Source: DATFTE01 sp963840665 (GTDB lineage: Bacteria > Acidobacteriota > Terriglobia > Terriglobales > Acidobacteriaceae). Taken from it: a DNA stretch of 64,000 nucleotides. The position numbers were made by a program, and so were the translations under genes. The stretch spans positions 248,001 through 312,000 of the forward strand of contig CAWIZO010000005.1 in the NCBI GenBank assembly GCA_963840665.1, written 5' to 3'. The first letter of the stretch is position 1. The number at the start of each line of letters is the position of its first letter. The notes under the pieces are model-generated. The model did not search any database. It was given only the letters and a program-made list of their open reading frames with translations, and was not told where the DNA came from. Positions 52,203-61,973 of this stretch are shown here, piece by piece.

Positions 52203-54185
52203 TTATCTCTTCATGCTGCCGCTCGCGGCCGCCGCTACCACCGAACCATCTGGATTGTGTGCCATGTTATGGCAGGTCAGCGTGCAGGTGCTCGATCCTT
52301 GGTTGTAAGAAACCGGCAACGCGCCGTTCGGAGCCACCACATTGATGTCGAAGTTCACCAGCCTCTGCCCTGAAATGTTGGTGCTGTTCGAACCCATGCC
52401 GTGTGCGGTGTGGCAGGTGGAGCAGGAGAATCCTGCATTGATGTGCGAGGAGTGCTTCTTGAAACTGGCGTTCTGCAAAACGTTTTGCAGGTTGTGGCAC
52501 TTGCCGCACATGGCGTACGGCCCGTTGACACTAAGATCGGGACTCGGGAAAAGATTCGTTACCGGCTGTCCTGGCGCCGGCGCCTGGCTGAATTCGTAAC
52601 GGCGCTCAAGGATGTGGGTCCACTTCGATCCGTGCGGTCCGTTCGGACCCACGCCGCCGAACTCGCGATTGTCGTCGCTGTTGTGGCAGTCAGTACAGAA
52701 AATCTGCAGGCCCACCGCCCGCCCTTGCGTGGTGCCATTCACATTCCACATGTTGGTCAGCAAACTCGGCTGTGGGAGTGCGCTGCTGCGGGGATGAAAC
52801 ACGGGATGGCTCGACGCCGCCGAAATATTGAACTGCGGAATGAGGTTGAGCGGATCTGCCGCTGTCAGCAATCGTGCCGGAAGGTATCCGAACTTCGTCC
52901 GATCCTGCATCTTAGAAGCATTATTTCCATGGCAACGGATGCAAGTCTCGAACTGGTTGTGCGCGGGACGAAGCACCGTCACTCCATCCTTCTCGCTGAT
53001 GCCAATGGTCGCATTCTGCGAAGAACGCAGCGCCGGAGCCGCCGCAAACGACGTCACCGCCTGCACCGAATGCGGGTCGTGGCAATCGATGCACCCCGAC
53101 TGGCTCGGAGTATTCGGAACCACGGTCTGGAATTGCCCTTTACTCAGCGCCTTGAATTGCGCGGCAGTGTTTGTGGAAGAAATCGGATGTCCAATCTTGG
53201 CGTATTCCGCGGCCACGTTGAACTTCGCGGAAACATTCGCCGGCACCATCACACTGGCCGCCGCCACCGCTCCGTTGCGTCCGGCGGCGTAGCCAAGCAT
53301 GCCGCTCGTCGCGGAACCCGTGGCCGAACTCGATCCCGAGTGGCAATTCAGACAATCCTGATCGCCCGCGCCGCGCAAAATCCAGTCTGGGCCGGGCGCG
53401 TTGTGGTTCGCATGGCAACTGACGCAAGCATTCTGATCGAGCGTCGGATACGGCAGGTTCTGCACGGCGTCAGTCGCCGTCGCATGAATGCTCTGCGGCC
53501 ATCCCGCCAGCGGATTCGTCTGCCCCTGCACCACGCGATTGGGATCGTGGCAGGCGAAGCACATCGCACCCGCCGCGCTGTTTTTCACCAGAAAATTCTG
53601 CGCAATAGGATCTTTAGCCTGCACATGCGGATTGTGGCAGGATGTGCACTCGATATTGCCGTTGATGAGCTGAATTGCTCCCGTGGTATCGGCCGTCTGC
53701 CCTTTCGACGCCAGCGTCGCTACCAGGTCGGGCGCATCATTCATGGGAAGCACGAGACTGAAGGGATGCGACGATTGCAAATTCGTCCCTAGAACATCGG
53801 TTGCATACATCGAGCCCGCCATCGTCACCTTGCCGAACACTGCCGTGGTTCCCGGCGCGACCGTGCCGTCGTGGCAACTCAAACAAAGATTGCTGTCGCT
53901 CCCCAGCATCGGCTGCGGATTTCCAGTCTCATGATAAGTAGTACTGGTGTACGGCATGTAAGTCTGCGTGCTCAGCGTCTGATTCCACAACGGCGCCGTG
54001 CCGGCCGTGATTCCCGAGTGCGGAGCGTGACAATAGAGACAGAAATCAGTGCGCGCTCCGGTGATGGGCGACTTGCTCCCCGGCCCCAAATCATGCACTC
54101 CAATGACGTCGCCCCCAAGTTGCGCTTGTAAGACTGCGGTCCACAGCAAGACGAAGCAGCAGGCGAACAATGGTCTGCTTTTCAT
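52203..54185 (-). CDS. Dodecahaem c-type cytochrome
   Basis: 660 residues. The signal peptide is 'MKSRPLFACCFVLLWTAVLQ'. I count eleven CxxCH haem motifs (CLYCH, CLSCH, CTSCH, CFACH, CVSCH, CLNCH, CIDCH, CIRCH, CTDCH, CGKCH, CSTCH) and one CxxxCH (CTLTCH) near the C-terminus, so up to 12 haems. Additional His residues provide distal ligands. The long haem-poor stretches suggest a surface or filament-type cytochrome, not a compact one. Its ATG overlaps the stop of the NHL gene (ATGA), showing translational coupling. It probably carries electrons in or beyond the outer membrane. Confidence 0.9.
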   Translation of the reverse strand: MKSRPLFACCFVLLWTAVLQAQLGGDVIGVHDLGPGSKSPITGARTDFCLYCHAPHSGITAGTAPLWNQTLSTQTYMPYTSTTYHETGNPQPMLGSDSNLCLSCHDGTVAPGTTAVFGKVTMAGSMYATDVLGTNLQSSHPFSLVLPMNDAPDLVATLASKGQTADTTGAIQLINGNIECTSCHNPHVQAKDPIAQNFLVKNSAAGAMCFACHDPNRVVQGQTNPLAGWPQSIHATATDAVQNLPYPTLDQNACVSCHANHNAPGPDWILRGAGDQDCLNCHSGSSSATGSATSGMLGYAAGRNGAVAAASVMVPANVSAKFNVAAEYAKIGHPISSTNTAAQFKALSKGQFQTVVPNTPSQSGCIDCHDPHSVQAVTSFAAAPALRSSQNATIGISEKDGVTVLRPAHNQFETCIRCHGNNASKMQDRTKFGYLPARLLTAADPLNLIPQFNISAASSHPVFHPRSSALPQPSLLTNMWNVNGTTQGRAVGLQIFCTDCHNSDDNREFGGVGPNGPHGSKWTHILERRYEFSQAPAPGQPVTNLFPSPDLSVNGPYAMCGKCHNLQNVLQNASFKKHSSHINAGFSCSTCHTAHGMGSNSTNISGQRLVNFDINVVAPNGALPVSYNQGSSTCTLTCHNMAHNPDGSVVAAAASGSMKR

Positions 54186-55285
54186 TGTGATCCCCCTTTC
54201 GCCTGCTTCGGCAATCCGGAATAATGGAAAACCTGCACCCGATGGTTGTACGAATCCGCCACATACAGGCGGTCGTTGCGGTCGATGAACATTCCCGCCG
54301 GCAACTGAAATTGCCCCGCCCCTGTGCCGCGTTGCCCGAAGTAATAGAGCAACTGCCCCTTGCGGTTAAACACCTGCACTGTGCCCCATGCCCCATCCAC
54401 TACATAGAGGTCGCCTTCCGAATCGACCGCCACGCCTTTGGGACGGAACATGTCACCGTTCGTGTCACCGAGCCTGCCGATCGCATACCTGAACACGCCC
54501 GAGCGATCCAGCACCTGCACCCGAAAATTCATCGCATCCACGACAATCAGATCCTGCCCATCCAGCCGCAATTCCGTCGGATAGTTGAATTCGCCTTCCC
54601 CGTTCCCGGTCTTTCCAATCTTATGCAGCACGCTGCCCTGCATATCCAGCATAAAAATCTGGTTGCGCAGCGTGTCGGTCACATAGATTCTTTGCGCCGC
54701 GGAATCAATCGCGATTCCCGTGGGGCGCTTGAAATATCCTTCGCCACCCTTCAGGCTGCCAATCGCGCGCTGATACTTCCCTCCGGAATCGAAGACAAAA
54801 ATCTTTCCCGTGTCAGAGTCCGTGACGTAGATATTGTCGTCCGCGTCGACCGCGACGCATTGCGGCTTCAACATCGCGTCTTTTCCCTTCTCCTGGCGGG
54901 TAATGAACTTGTATTTCTGTTGACCGAAATCAAAGATGTGAACACCCGCAGCGCCCGGATCGGTCACAATAATCCGTCCACGCGAGTCGGTTACGACACT
55001 GTAGGGACGGATCAGAAAGTGGAACTCCGGCTCCCCTGCCACCACATCGACCAGGCGATTCCAGAAGCCGCGCTTCGGCTTCACCTCGCGCTCCCAGCTG
55101 AAGCTGCGCTCATAGGTAAGTTTTCGCCCGCCTTCCAGCAACAAGGCCGGAGGCGCGGGTTCTGCCGGTTTTTCCTTTGGCTTGCCGGCGGTCCACGCAG
55201 GCGTGAGCCATCCCGGCGTGCTCAGCAGCAACACCAGAACTTGCACCCTTCGCGCGCGCACAGCCGTTAGAAGAAATTGAACCAC
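54182..55285 (-). CDS. NHL-repeat beta-propeller protein (second copy)
   Basis: 367 residues. A GTG at 55285 lies within the end of the beta-barrel gene (19-bp overlap). A hydrophobic N-terminal segment ('VQVLVLLLSTPGWLTPAW') serves as signal. Six NHL blades follow, each like 'RPTGIAIDSAAQRIYVTDTLRNQIFMLD' and 'YPTELRLDGQDLIVVDAMNFRVQVLD'. NHL propellers bind proteins. Situated between the porin-like gene and the cytochrome, it is likely a periplasmic scaffold or assembly factor of the electron-transfer complex. It is related to the NHL protein at 59218–60478. Confidence 0.87.
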   Translation of the reverse strand: MVQFLLTAVRARRVQVLVLLLSTPGWLTPAWTAGKPKEKPAEPAPPALLLEGGRKLTYERSFSWEREVKPKRGFWNRLVDVVAGEPEFHFLIRPYSVVTDSRGRIIVTDPGAAGVHIFDFGQQKYKFITRQEKGKDAMLKPQCVAVDADDNIYVTDSDTGKIFVFDSGGKYQRAIGSLKGGEGYFKRPTGIAIDSAAQRIYVTDTLRNQIFMLDMQGSVLHKIGKTGNGEGEFNYPTELRLDGQDLIVVDAMNFRVQVLDRSGVFRYAIGRLGDTNGDMFRPKGVAVDSEGDLYVVDGAWGTVQVFNRKGQLLYYFGQRGTGAGQFQLPAGMFIDRNDRLYVADSYNHRVQVFHYSGLPKQAKGGSQ

Positions 55286-57117
55286 CGCGACACCCCGGCG
55301 TAGTAGGACGATACCATTGCCGGCGGAAGGCCCGATGCACTGAAACCCTGCATCAGCCGGCTGTATCCGCCATTCACTTCCATCTTGCGGAAGCGGTAGT
55401 GAAAAACGGCGTTGAACTGTTCGCTGCTGTTCGATGACCCTACTCCACCGGAGAACGTGTTGCTATTCCCGCGTGAAAAGCCTGCGCCAATCGTCAACCG
55501 CGAAATGGGAGAAGTACCGAAGCCAACCCCGTAACTCGTACCGCTGTACAGGATGAGAAGATTCGACGGGATGATCGGCGGCAATGGCGTAGACGATACT
55601 CCACTCGCCAGTTGCAGGCCGTTCCCGCTCGACGAAGCGTAGTTCCCGTTCAGCGTGATCCAGTGGCTGTATCCAATTCCCGTCGACAAACTATAGCTAC
55701 TGCTGCGCGTTCCCACTTGCGTGGTCAACCCGCTCTTCGAGTATTCTCCGCTGCCGGTCCAGGTGAATTCTTTCCCCACCCGCCGCCTGACGTTGCCCGA
55801 ATAGTGGTAATAAGAAGTCATGTAGGTGATCAGCAGCGTCTGCACGTTCTGCGCGTAGTTGAATGATCCGGCCAGAAACCAGTTTTGAATGCGATGCGCA
55901 TAACTAGCCGACACATTGAAGCCCAGGGTGTTTACGCTGCTGCCGTCGAGAGTATTGTCGGTCACAAAAAGCGACCCACTGAAATTGCCGCCAAACAATC
56001 CTTGGGAATAGCTGAGCCCGCCGCCATAGGCATTGGCGCCGTAACTTTGCCCCAGAAACGTTTGCATGCGGCGGTCGGCGTATGCCTGCGATTGCAGGTT
56101 GGGAAGAATCAGATAACTCAGGCTTCCGGTCAGGTCGGTCGCATGCGACGACTGCTGCGGTTGCTGAATCGGCGCGCCCTGGGTAGCCGCAGCCTGGTAA
56201 AGAATGCCCGCCAGATTGTCGGAGTAGTTCGCGCCAATCGAGGCATGCAGCTTGTTCGTGGGCTGTATGCTGGCACCGGCAGTCACCGTGTCGATGGTCC
56301 CGTTAAAGCGGTATCCAGCGAAGTCGTCGTTCACATCCGACCGGTTCACATTCGCTGAAAACGAACCGCGCAGAGGAATCACGTGCGACACGCTTAGTCC
56401 ATAGCTCAGCGTATCGGAGTGGCTGGTCTCGTCCGTCTGGCCCGATTGCAGCACCTGCGGGATCAGCGCATGCGAGGTGCCGTCGGAAAAATAGGCTCCC
56501 ATGTTGAAGCCTCGGAACAGATAGCCGGAGCGCAGACTGAACGACTGCGATCCGGAGTTGCCTGTGTCGTTTGTTCCGTAAATCGAGTACTGGTTGCTGC
56601 CTCGCTGGTAGCTCGCGGTCAGGCTCGGTAAATCGGGAATCAGTTCGCTCCACGACACGCCGAACGTGGTGCTGTTCCCGTGGGTGGTGTAATTCGCTAA
56701 CCCGGGGATACCGAAGTTTCCATCACTGTTGTACGACTTGGCGAAGTTGATTGAGCCGGGAAAATGGCTCCCGCCGAAGATTCCGCTGGAAAAATTAAAT
56801 CCGCTGGCCGCCGAAATCGATTGGAATTCCGAATTCGTCCGCGACTGGTTGTAATAAGGCGACAAGCTGAATGAGAAGAAATTAGGATCGTAGTAAGAGC
56901 CCGAGAGCGTTCCGTTCCCGCCGGCGTTGATGTTGTGATTGGATTGCAGAACGTCACCATATCCCGCGGAATATCCGCCGGAAAGGATGCCGCTCAACTT
57001 CATGCTGAAGTCGCCCGCCTGCACCTGGCTCGCGGCTGGAACGGCCATCAACAGAAGGCCGATCAGCAGACTCGCTCCGAATTCGATACGCCTGAGCACT
57101 TCATACCAACCTTTCAC
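55267..57117 (-). CDS. Outer-membrane beta-barrel protein (porin-like)
   Basis: 616 residues. The signal peptide runs to 'AVPAASQVQAGDF'. The rest is a long series of amphipathic strands rich in Gly, Ser, Asn, Tyr and Phe ('SGSYYDPNFFSFSLSPYYNQSRTNSEF', 'NWFLAGSFNYAQNVQTLLITYMTSYYHYSGN'), with the outer-membrane C-terminus 'GVSRWFNFF'. From its length I estimate 20 or more strands, in the range of the barrels that sheathe multihaem cytochromes in porin–cytochrome conduits. No sequence match to MtrB or PioB motifs (such as a CxxC) is seen, so it is a new or distant barrel type. Confidence 0.82.
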   Translation of the reverse strand: MKGWYEVLRRIEFGASLLIGLLLMAVPAASQVQAGDFSMKLSGILSGGYSAGYGDVLQSNHNINAGGNGTLSGSYYDPNFFSFSLSPYYNQSRTNSEFQSISAASGFNFSSGIFGGSHFPGSINFAKSYNSDGNFGIPGLANYTTHGNSTTFGVSWSELIPDLPSLTASYQRGSNQYSIYGTNDTGNSGSQSFSLRSGYLFRGFNMGAYFSDGTSHALIPQVLQSGQTDETSHSDTLSYGLSVSHVIPLRGSFSANVNRSDVNDDFAGYRFNGTIDTVTAGASIQPTNKLHASIGANYSDNLAGILYQAAATQGAPIQQPQQSSHATDLTGSLSYLILPNLQSQAYADRRMQTFLGQSYGANAYGGGLSYSQGLFGGNFSGSLFVTDNTLDGSSVNTLGFNVSASYAHRIQNWFLAGSFNYAQNVQTLLITYMTSYYHYSGNVRRRVGKEFTWTGSGEYSKSGLTTQVGTRSSSYSLSTGIGYSHWITLNGNYASSSGNGLQLASGVSSTPLPPIIPSNLLILYSGTSYGVGFGTSPISRLTIGAGFSRGNSNTFSGGVGSSNSSEQFNAVFHYRFRKMEVNGGYSRLMQGFSASGLPPAMVSSYYAGVSRWFNFF

Positions 57118-57122
57118 CGCGA

Positions 57123-58142
57123 CTACAGAACCTCGATCTTGGCGTTCTGTCGCAGTTTCTTGTCCAGGGCGGCGCGGACCTGGTTCGTTTTCTGTTTGGT
57201 CAACTCGGTCTTCAATTGAGCCTTCACGTCTTCGAATTTCACTTTGCTCGCGGGGATATGCTTGTTGAGCCGGATGATCGTGTACACCTGAGCAACCTGA
57301 AGAACCCCACTCACGTCACCGGGCTTCATGGCCAGAAGCGCTTGCAAAACCTGCGGCGCCACTTGCGTGCGCGGGATCGCCTTGTGGTCGCCCATCATCA
57401 CCCGGTAATCGTCTTCGGAAACCTTTTCCGCCAGCAGGCCGAACTCCTCGTAACTCTTTGCTGCCTTCGCCTGGGGCAGCGCGTTTTCCGCCTTCTTGCG
57501 CGCTTCAACCAGCTGCTGCGGCGTAGCCTTTTCGGGAGCGATGAAAGAAATTGTCTGGATGGCAAACGCCTCGGGAACCTGGAAGCGGGCTGGATTCTTG
57601 TCGTAATAACCGCGCTCCTCCACCAGCGATACGATCGCCTTGTTGTCAACTTCGATCTTCAGCAGCGCATCAATCAGCAGCGAGCGCAGAACCTTCTCGC
57701 GCAGCACTTTTTCGGATCCTTGAAAATCCGATTGCAGCACTTGCTGGTATTCCTGCGGAGAGCTGAACTGTCCGCGAAAATCTTTTTCCGCGCTCTGCAA
57801 TCTCGCCGGGGGAATCGTCAGCTTGCGGCGCAGCGCTTCCTGATACACCAGCTCTTCGAAAATAATCATCTGCATGGCGCCGTTGCGGATGCCGTCTTCC
57901 ATCTCTTTCGGCACCGCGCCGTTGTGTTGCTTGGCGTAAGGGAAAATCGTGTACATCTCGCGCGCCAAGTCACGATCGGTCAGCGCGGTTCCGTTCACCC
58001 GCGCTACTGGCTTCCCTGCGGGTTGCGCGATGGTGGTGGTCTGATTTGCCGGTTGCGTCGAAGGGTGAGAGGACACGAGCTGGGCCCACATCGGATCGAG
58101 AGCCGCCAGAACCAGTACACCGAGTAGAACTTGGGTTTTCAT
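57123..58142 (-). CDS. Parvulin-type peptidyl-prolyl isomerase (SurA/PpiC-like)
   Basis: 339 residues. The signal peptide is 'MKTQVLLGVLVLAALDPMWA'. The SurA-type N-terminal helical chaperone domain includes 'VARVNGTALTDRDLAREM' and 'MQMIIFEELVYQEALRRKLTIP'. The parvulin domain (~200–310) includes 'EAFAIQTISFIAPEKATPQQLVEARKKAENAL' and 'GDVSGVLQVAQVYTIIRLNKHIP'. It folds exported proteins in the periplasm. GGAGG lies before the ATG. It sits between the cytochrome and the barrel gene, so its clients are probably those two. Confidence 0.9.
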   Translation of the reverse strand: MKTQVLLGVLVLAALDPMWAQLVSSHPSTQPANQTTTIAQPAGKPVARVNGTALTDRDLAREMYTIFPYAKQHNGAVPKEMEDGIRNGAMQMIIFEELVYQEALRRKLTIPPARLQSAEKDFRGQFSSPQEYQQVLQSDFQGSEKVLREKVLRSLLIDALLKIEVDNKAIVSLVEERGYYDKNPARFQVPEAFAIQTISFIAPEKATPQQLVEARKKAENALPQAKAAKSYEEFGLLAEKVSEDDYRVMMGDHKAIPRTQVAPQVLQALLAMKPGDVSGVLQVAQVYTIIRLNKHIPASKVKFEDVKAQLKTELTKQKTNQVRAALDKKLRQNAKIEVL

Positions 58143-58206
58143 CGCTTCCTCCTGCTCCTTACAACATGGAAGAAATGGGGAGAGATCGCCCTCTCCCCGT
58201 TTCCAG

Positions 58207-59086
58207 TTAGAACGTAGTCGGGATGGTCAAGCCACCATTCGACTCGTTGCCCTCTCCACCATGGCATTGACGGCAGAATTGCGCAGTCTGGTTCGAATTC
58301 GCATTTCCGCTGGCCGGGTTGTAGGGAGCGCGCACGAAGAACATGGTCATGTAGTTGCCAGAAGGCAGACCCGTGGTCGCGCCATTGGTCACCTTCACCA
58401 CGTTCATTACGTGCTGGTTGTGGCAGGTCGTGCACATCACTGTGGGTTGGTTGTTGTAAGCGCTGGTCTTGACGAAGAAGCCGTAATTCTTCACGAACTG
58501 CGGAGGAATTCGGGCCGGTCATCTGAATTGCGCCGTTCACGATCGTGCAATCCCAGTCATACGTTCCACCGCAGGTGACATAAGCATTCAGTCCCACCGG
58601 GTGATCGTTCAGGTAGTTGCCGGTCGTGGTGTTGTCAGCTCCGAGCAGGGTCGGAATGTTGTTGTACGTTCCATAAGTGCTGGGAAGAGACTCGAATACT
58701 TTGTTCTTCATCATGGCGCCCTGTGCATAGTTGCCGTCATGGCAGCTCAGGCACATGAGAACGCCTGCTACGTCGGGAGTGCCAGCGGTCAGAGCGGTGG
58801 GCAGGCTCTCAACAAACGATCCATGCTCGCTTTGGCCGGTCGTGATCTGTTGCCCGTAGAGGCCGCCTACGTCCTGGCCCCAAAGAGCGATGTTGCCGGC
58901 AGTGGTGTCGGCATGTTTCGCCGCGCCGTTGCCATATGCGCCGCTGTGCGGAGCATGGCAGCCCGCGCAGCCGCGGCCATAATTGAGGTGAGCGCCTAAT
59001 ACGTCAGTTGTAGGATTTCCGATCTGGGCCAGAGCGAACCCTGCTACGGCCAGAACCATCAACATTACTAGCAGTACTTTCTTCAT
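58207..59086 (-). CDS. Tetrahaem c-type cytochrome, one frameshift
   Basis: The signal peptide is 'MKKVLLVMLMVLAVAGFALA'. The first part contains two haem motifs ('GRGCAGCHAPHSG', 'LMCLSCHDGNYA') and 'NDHPVGLNAYVTC'. At about 58500 the frame changes. The true continuation is 'VKNYGFFVKTSAYNNQPTVMCTTCHNQHVMNVV…AQFCRQCHGGEGNESNGG', ending at the TAA at 58207. The joined protein has ~292 residues and four CxxCH motifs. Small size, four haems, and conserved 'CHAPHSG' and 'HPVG' motifs resemble subunits of extracellular cytochrome filaments (OmcE/OmcS type). This is inferred. Without the join, the first frame loses two haem sites. Confidence 0.82.
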
Positions 59087-59217
59087 AAGACCTCCTGAAT
59101 GATGTGTTGCAACACGTCACTTCCACTTCATTTACAAGTGCTACTGCCGGAGATGGGACTTGCCGGCTGTACCCATCTCCGTTCTGGCAGCCCGAAGGCC
59201 GCCAAAACCTTGGCTGG

Positions 59218-60478
59218 CTAGTGCGGTGCACTGGCCTGAGCGGTATCCTTCGGCGCTTCTGCCGGCTTCTGCGCCTGGGCTCCGCTCGACTTCTTTTTTT
59301 GTTCCTCCGCGCGCTTGGCGCGCTCCGCGTCCGCTTCCGCGTCGGTGATGTAACGGAACATCTGCATCCGTCCCGGATACTGATCGGTTACGAACACCCG
59401 GTTCTGTTTGTCAATCGCGATACCTGCCGCGGATGCGAACTGTCCGGGATAATTTCCGTGCTCGCCGAAGAAGGTGAGCAGCGTTCCTTCGCGATCGAAA
59501 ACCTGTACCCGGTCCTGCATCTGATCAACGACCCAGACATGACCGTCGCCATCCACTGCGATTCCCTTGGGCCGCGCGAAATATCCGGGTCCGTCGCCGT
59601 GCTTGCCGAACCAGCTGAGGAAGTTTCCGTCCGCGTCGAAAATCTCCACGCGATTGTTCATGGTGTCGGTGACGTACACGTTGTTGTCTTTGTCGAGGGC
59701 AACGTTGGTCGGCGCGCCGAAATTTCCAGGATCGGTGAGGAAGTGATTCTTGCCCCCGGTGCCGATCCGGCGCAGCAGCTTGTAGCTGTCGGCGTCATAC
59801 ACAAGCACCTGGTCTTGCTGCGTATCGACCACATAGAGGAAACGGTTCTCGGTATCGATCGCGATGCCCACCGGGTCCTGCATGCCTTCGTCGACCACAC
59901 CCTGCACTTTGTGATTGGCGTCAAACACCAGCACGCGGCGTAGTTTGCCGTCGGAGACAAACAGCCGGTCGCCGTCGTCTACCGCGAGGGCATTGATCAA
60001 ACCAAACTTCGCGTCCGTGCCGTTGCGAATCAGGGTGACGTCGCGTGTTTCCGTGTTGAAAATGAACACTGCGCCTACGCGCTGATCGGCCACGTAAACC
60101 TGTCCCTTGGAGTCGATCGCGATTCCATACGGCCCGATCATCTGGAAGGGGAACTCTTTCAGAATCTGCTTGTCGTCTTTTTGCTGCGCGCCCGCCAGGC
60201 GATCCATCCATCCCTGCTTCTGTTTCTTCTGCGCCGCCGGGGTGTTGTCGATCTTCATCCCCGCGTAGTAAGACATCCAGCGCACGCGCGGAATGTAAGG
60301 AGGGCTGGGCCACATCAGACACCGAGGTGTCGATCTTCACTTTCTTGGGAGCGTTGTCGCTCGCGCCCGTAGCCGGTTTCTTCTTGGGACCAGCCAGCAT
60401 GGTGCTCGGCGACAGGGCAGAGGCAATTAGAAGAGCGGCCACAATCCCGATAGCGGATTTCAGATCTCGCAGTTTCAT
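59218..60478 (-). CDS. NHL-repeat beta-propeller protein (first copy), one frameshift
   Basis: ATG 60478 has an upstream GAGGAG. The start 'MKLRDLKSAIGIVAALLIAS' is a signal peptide, followed by a basic linker ('GPKKKPATG'). The frame changes near 60305, joining 'DTSVSDVAQPS' with 'PPYIPRVRWMSYYAGM'. Six NHL blades follow ('MIGPYGIAIDSKGQVYVADQRVGAVFIFN', 'RPKGIAVDGDGHVWVVDQMQDRVQVFD', and others). A charged Ala/Lys-rich tail ends the protein. Total ~420 residues. It is a paralogue of the propeller at 54182. It probably docks cytochromes or the barrel in the periplasm. Confidence 0.85.
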
Positions 60479-60504
60479 CGTTGCTCTCCTCTCGCCGGCG
60501 AACA

Positions 60505-61973
60505 TCACTGCGCTCCCATCGTGATTCGGTTCTTGTGGCAGCTATCGCAAAATGCCATGTTGTTTTCCTGATCTTTCACCAGCATCCCCGGCTTTGCGGC
60601 CGCGTGCGGCTGGTGGCAGGTGAGGCAAGTCATCGGCGTCTTTACCTTGCTGATGTTCGACGGATCCATCACATCCGACACCGGGTGGTAGTTCACCGGA
60701 TGCCCCAACCCGTACTTCAAGGGAAGAATCACAACCTGGTTCTTGGTGTAGTAGTCCTCGGGCAATTTCACTTTGCCGTTGAAGATGGTCAGCAGATGCT
60801 CGGCGTCAAGCTTCTGCGCTTGTGAGTCCGGGCCATGGCACTCCAGGCAAAGCGCGTTACCTTGCGCCCGCAGCAGCTTGGGACGATCTCCGCCATGCGG
60901 CTCATGGCAAGTCGCGCAACCTTGTCCGAATGCCGGCTGGTGCCGAATCTGTTTCTTCGCGAGTTCTGCCTGCTCGGCATGACATCCCAGGCAGATGTTT
61001 ACCGGATCGGTCTTCGGCAATCCGGGATATTTCGATGGCATGCGGATTGTGGCAGTCCGTGCAATCGCCCGCCGCTCCGGGATGCTGCACTTTCGCCGAC
61101 TCAATCAGCTTGGCCTTGTCGTCGTGGCAGGTTACGCACAGTGACTTTGCGTCGGCTTGCGTCAGCACCACTTTTCCGTCTTTCGCCGGGGCGTGGCAGG
61201 TATCGCACATCTTGTTTTCAAAAGGATTGTGCTGGAACGCCTGCATCAACTTCGGACTGCGCGACTGGTGCGGATCATGGCAGGTCACGCAATTTGCGCT
61301 CGCGAACGGCTGGTTCTGATGCGCCGTCTGCAACTTCGCGTCTTTCGCGTCGTGACAATCGAGACACAGCGCCGGAGCCGCTTTGGTCAAATGGAAATCA
61401 AATTCCTGCTTCCCCCGCTCTCCTACCTTGTGCGTGGTGTGGCAGGTGTCGCATCCCATGTCGAGCGCGGCGTGACGGCTTCCTTTATCAGGAGTGTTCA
61501 ATCCCGTTGCGTGGCAGCTCAGGCAGAGATTCTCTTTCACATCTCCCGTCAGTCGCCTTCACTAGCTGGTTCTTGTTCTCCGCCGTGTGGGGGTCGTGGC
61601 ACTTCAGGCAATCGCGAACTGCCGGCCGGTGAACCTGTCCCGTCATCTGGCTGGAGTCTTTGTCGGCGTGGCAGGTCAGGCAGAGCTTGTAGGGCGTTGC
61701 GGTGATCAGCTTTACGTGGGTGACATCTTTATTGGTGCGAATTTCGTGACAACTGGTGCAGCCCATGGCGATCGCCGAATGAACCGCTTTGCCCTTGGAC
61801 TTGTCTTCGTGGCACTGCAGGCAGACCGAAGCATCGGCCTTGGGATCGAGCGGGACCGGATGCTGGACCGCGAAAGTGCTTCGGGCCGCCAGCAGCAGAA
61901 CCAGCCAAACTAGGATCCCTTCGATCCTTTGCCAGTTCGAATTTTGCCGGGTGGTCAAGCCAGCCTCCACCAC
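60505..61973 (-). CDS. Hexadecahaem c-type cytochrome, two frameshifts
   Basis: Three frames together encode one protein of ~488 residues: from 61973 (signal peptide around 'ILVWLVLLLAARSTFAVQ') to ~61550, then to ~61040, then to 60505. They contain 16 CxxCH motifs (CLQCH, CTSCH, CLTCH, CLKCH; CLSCH, CDTCH, CLDCH, CVTCH, CDTCH, CVTCH, CTDCH; CLGCH, CATCH, CLECH, CLTCH, CDSCH). Many are the regularly spaced CxxCH-x-PH pairs of the doubled-CxxCH family. This is a high haem density (about one per 30 residues), typical of periplasmic electron wires. As first gene of the series, it may hand electrons from the inner membrane side to the barrel. Confidence 0.85.

Noticed and set aside
52401..53792. 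463-codon rightward open frame opposite the 12-haem cytochrome
   Set aside because: Antisense shadow of a gene with eleven CxxCH motifs and a signal peptide; its own sequence is Arg/His-rich without domain character.
54224..55270. 348-codon rightward open frame
   Set aside because: Lies opposite the NHL propeller gene; the repeats on the other strand explain the openness of the frame.
57216..58127. 303-codon rightward open frame
   Set aside because: Antisense to the prolyl isomerase gene, which has a signal peptide, SD and family motifs.
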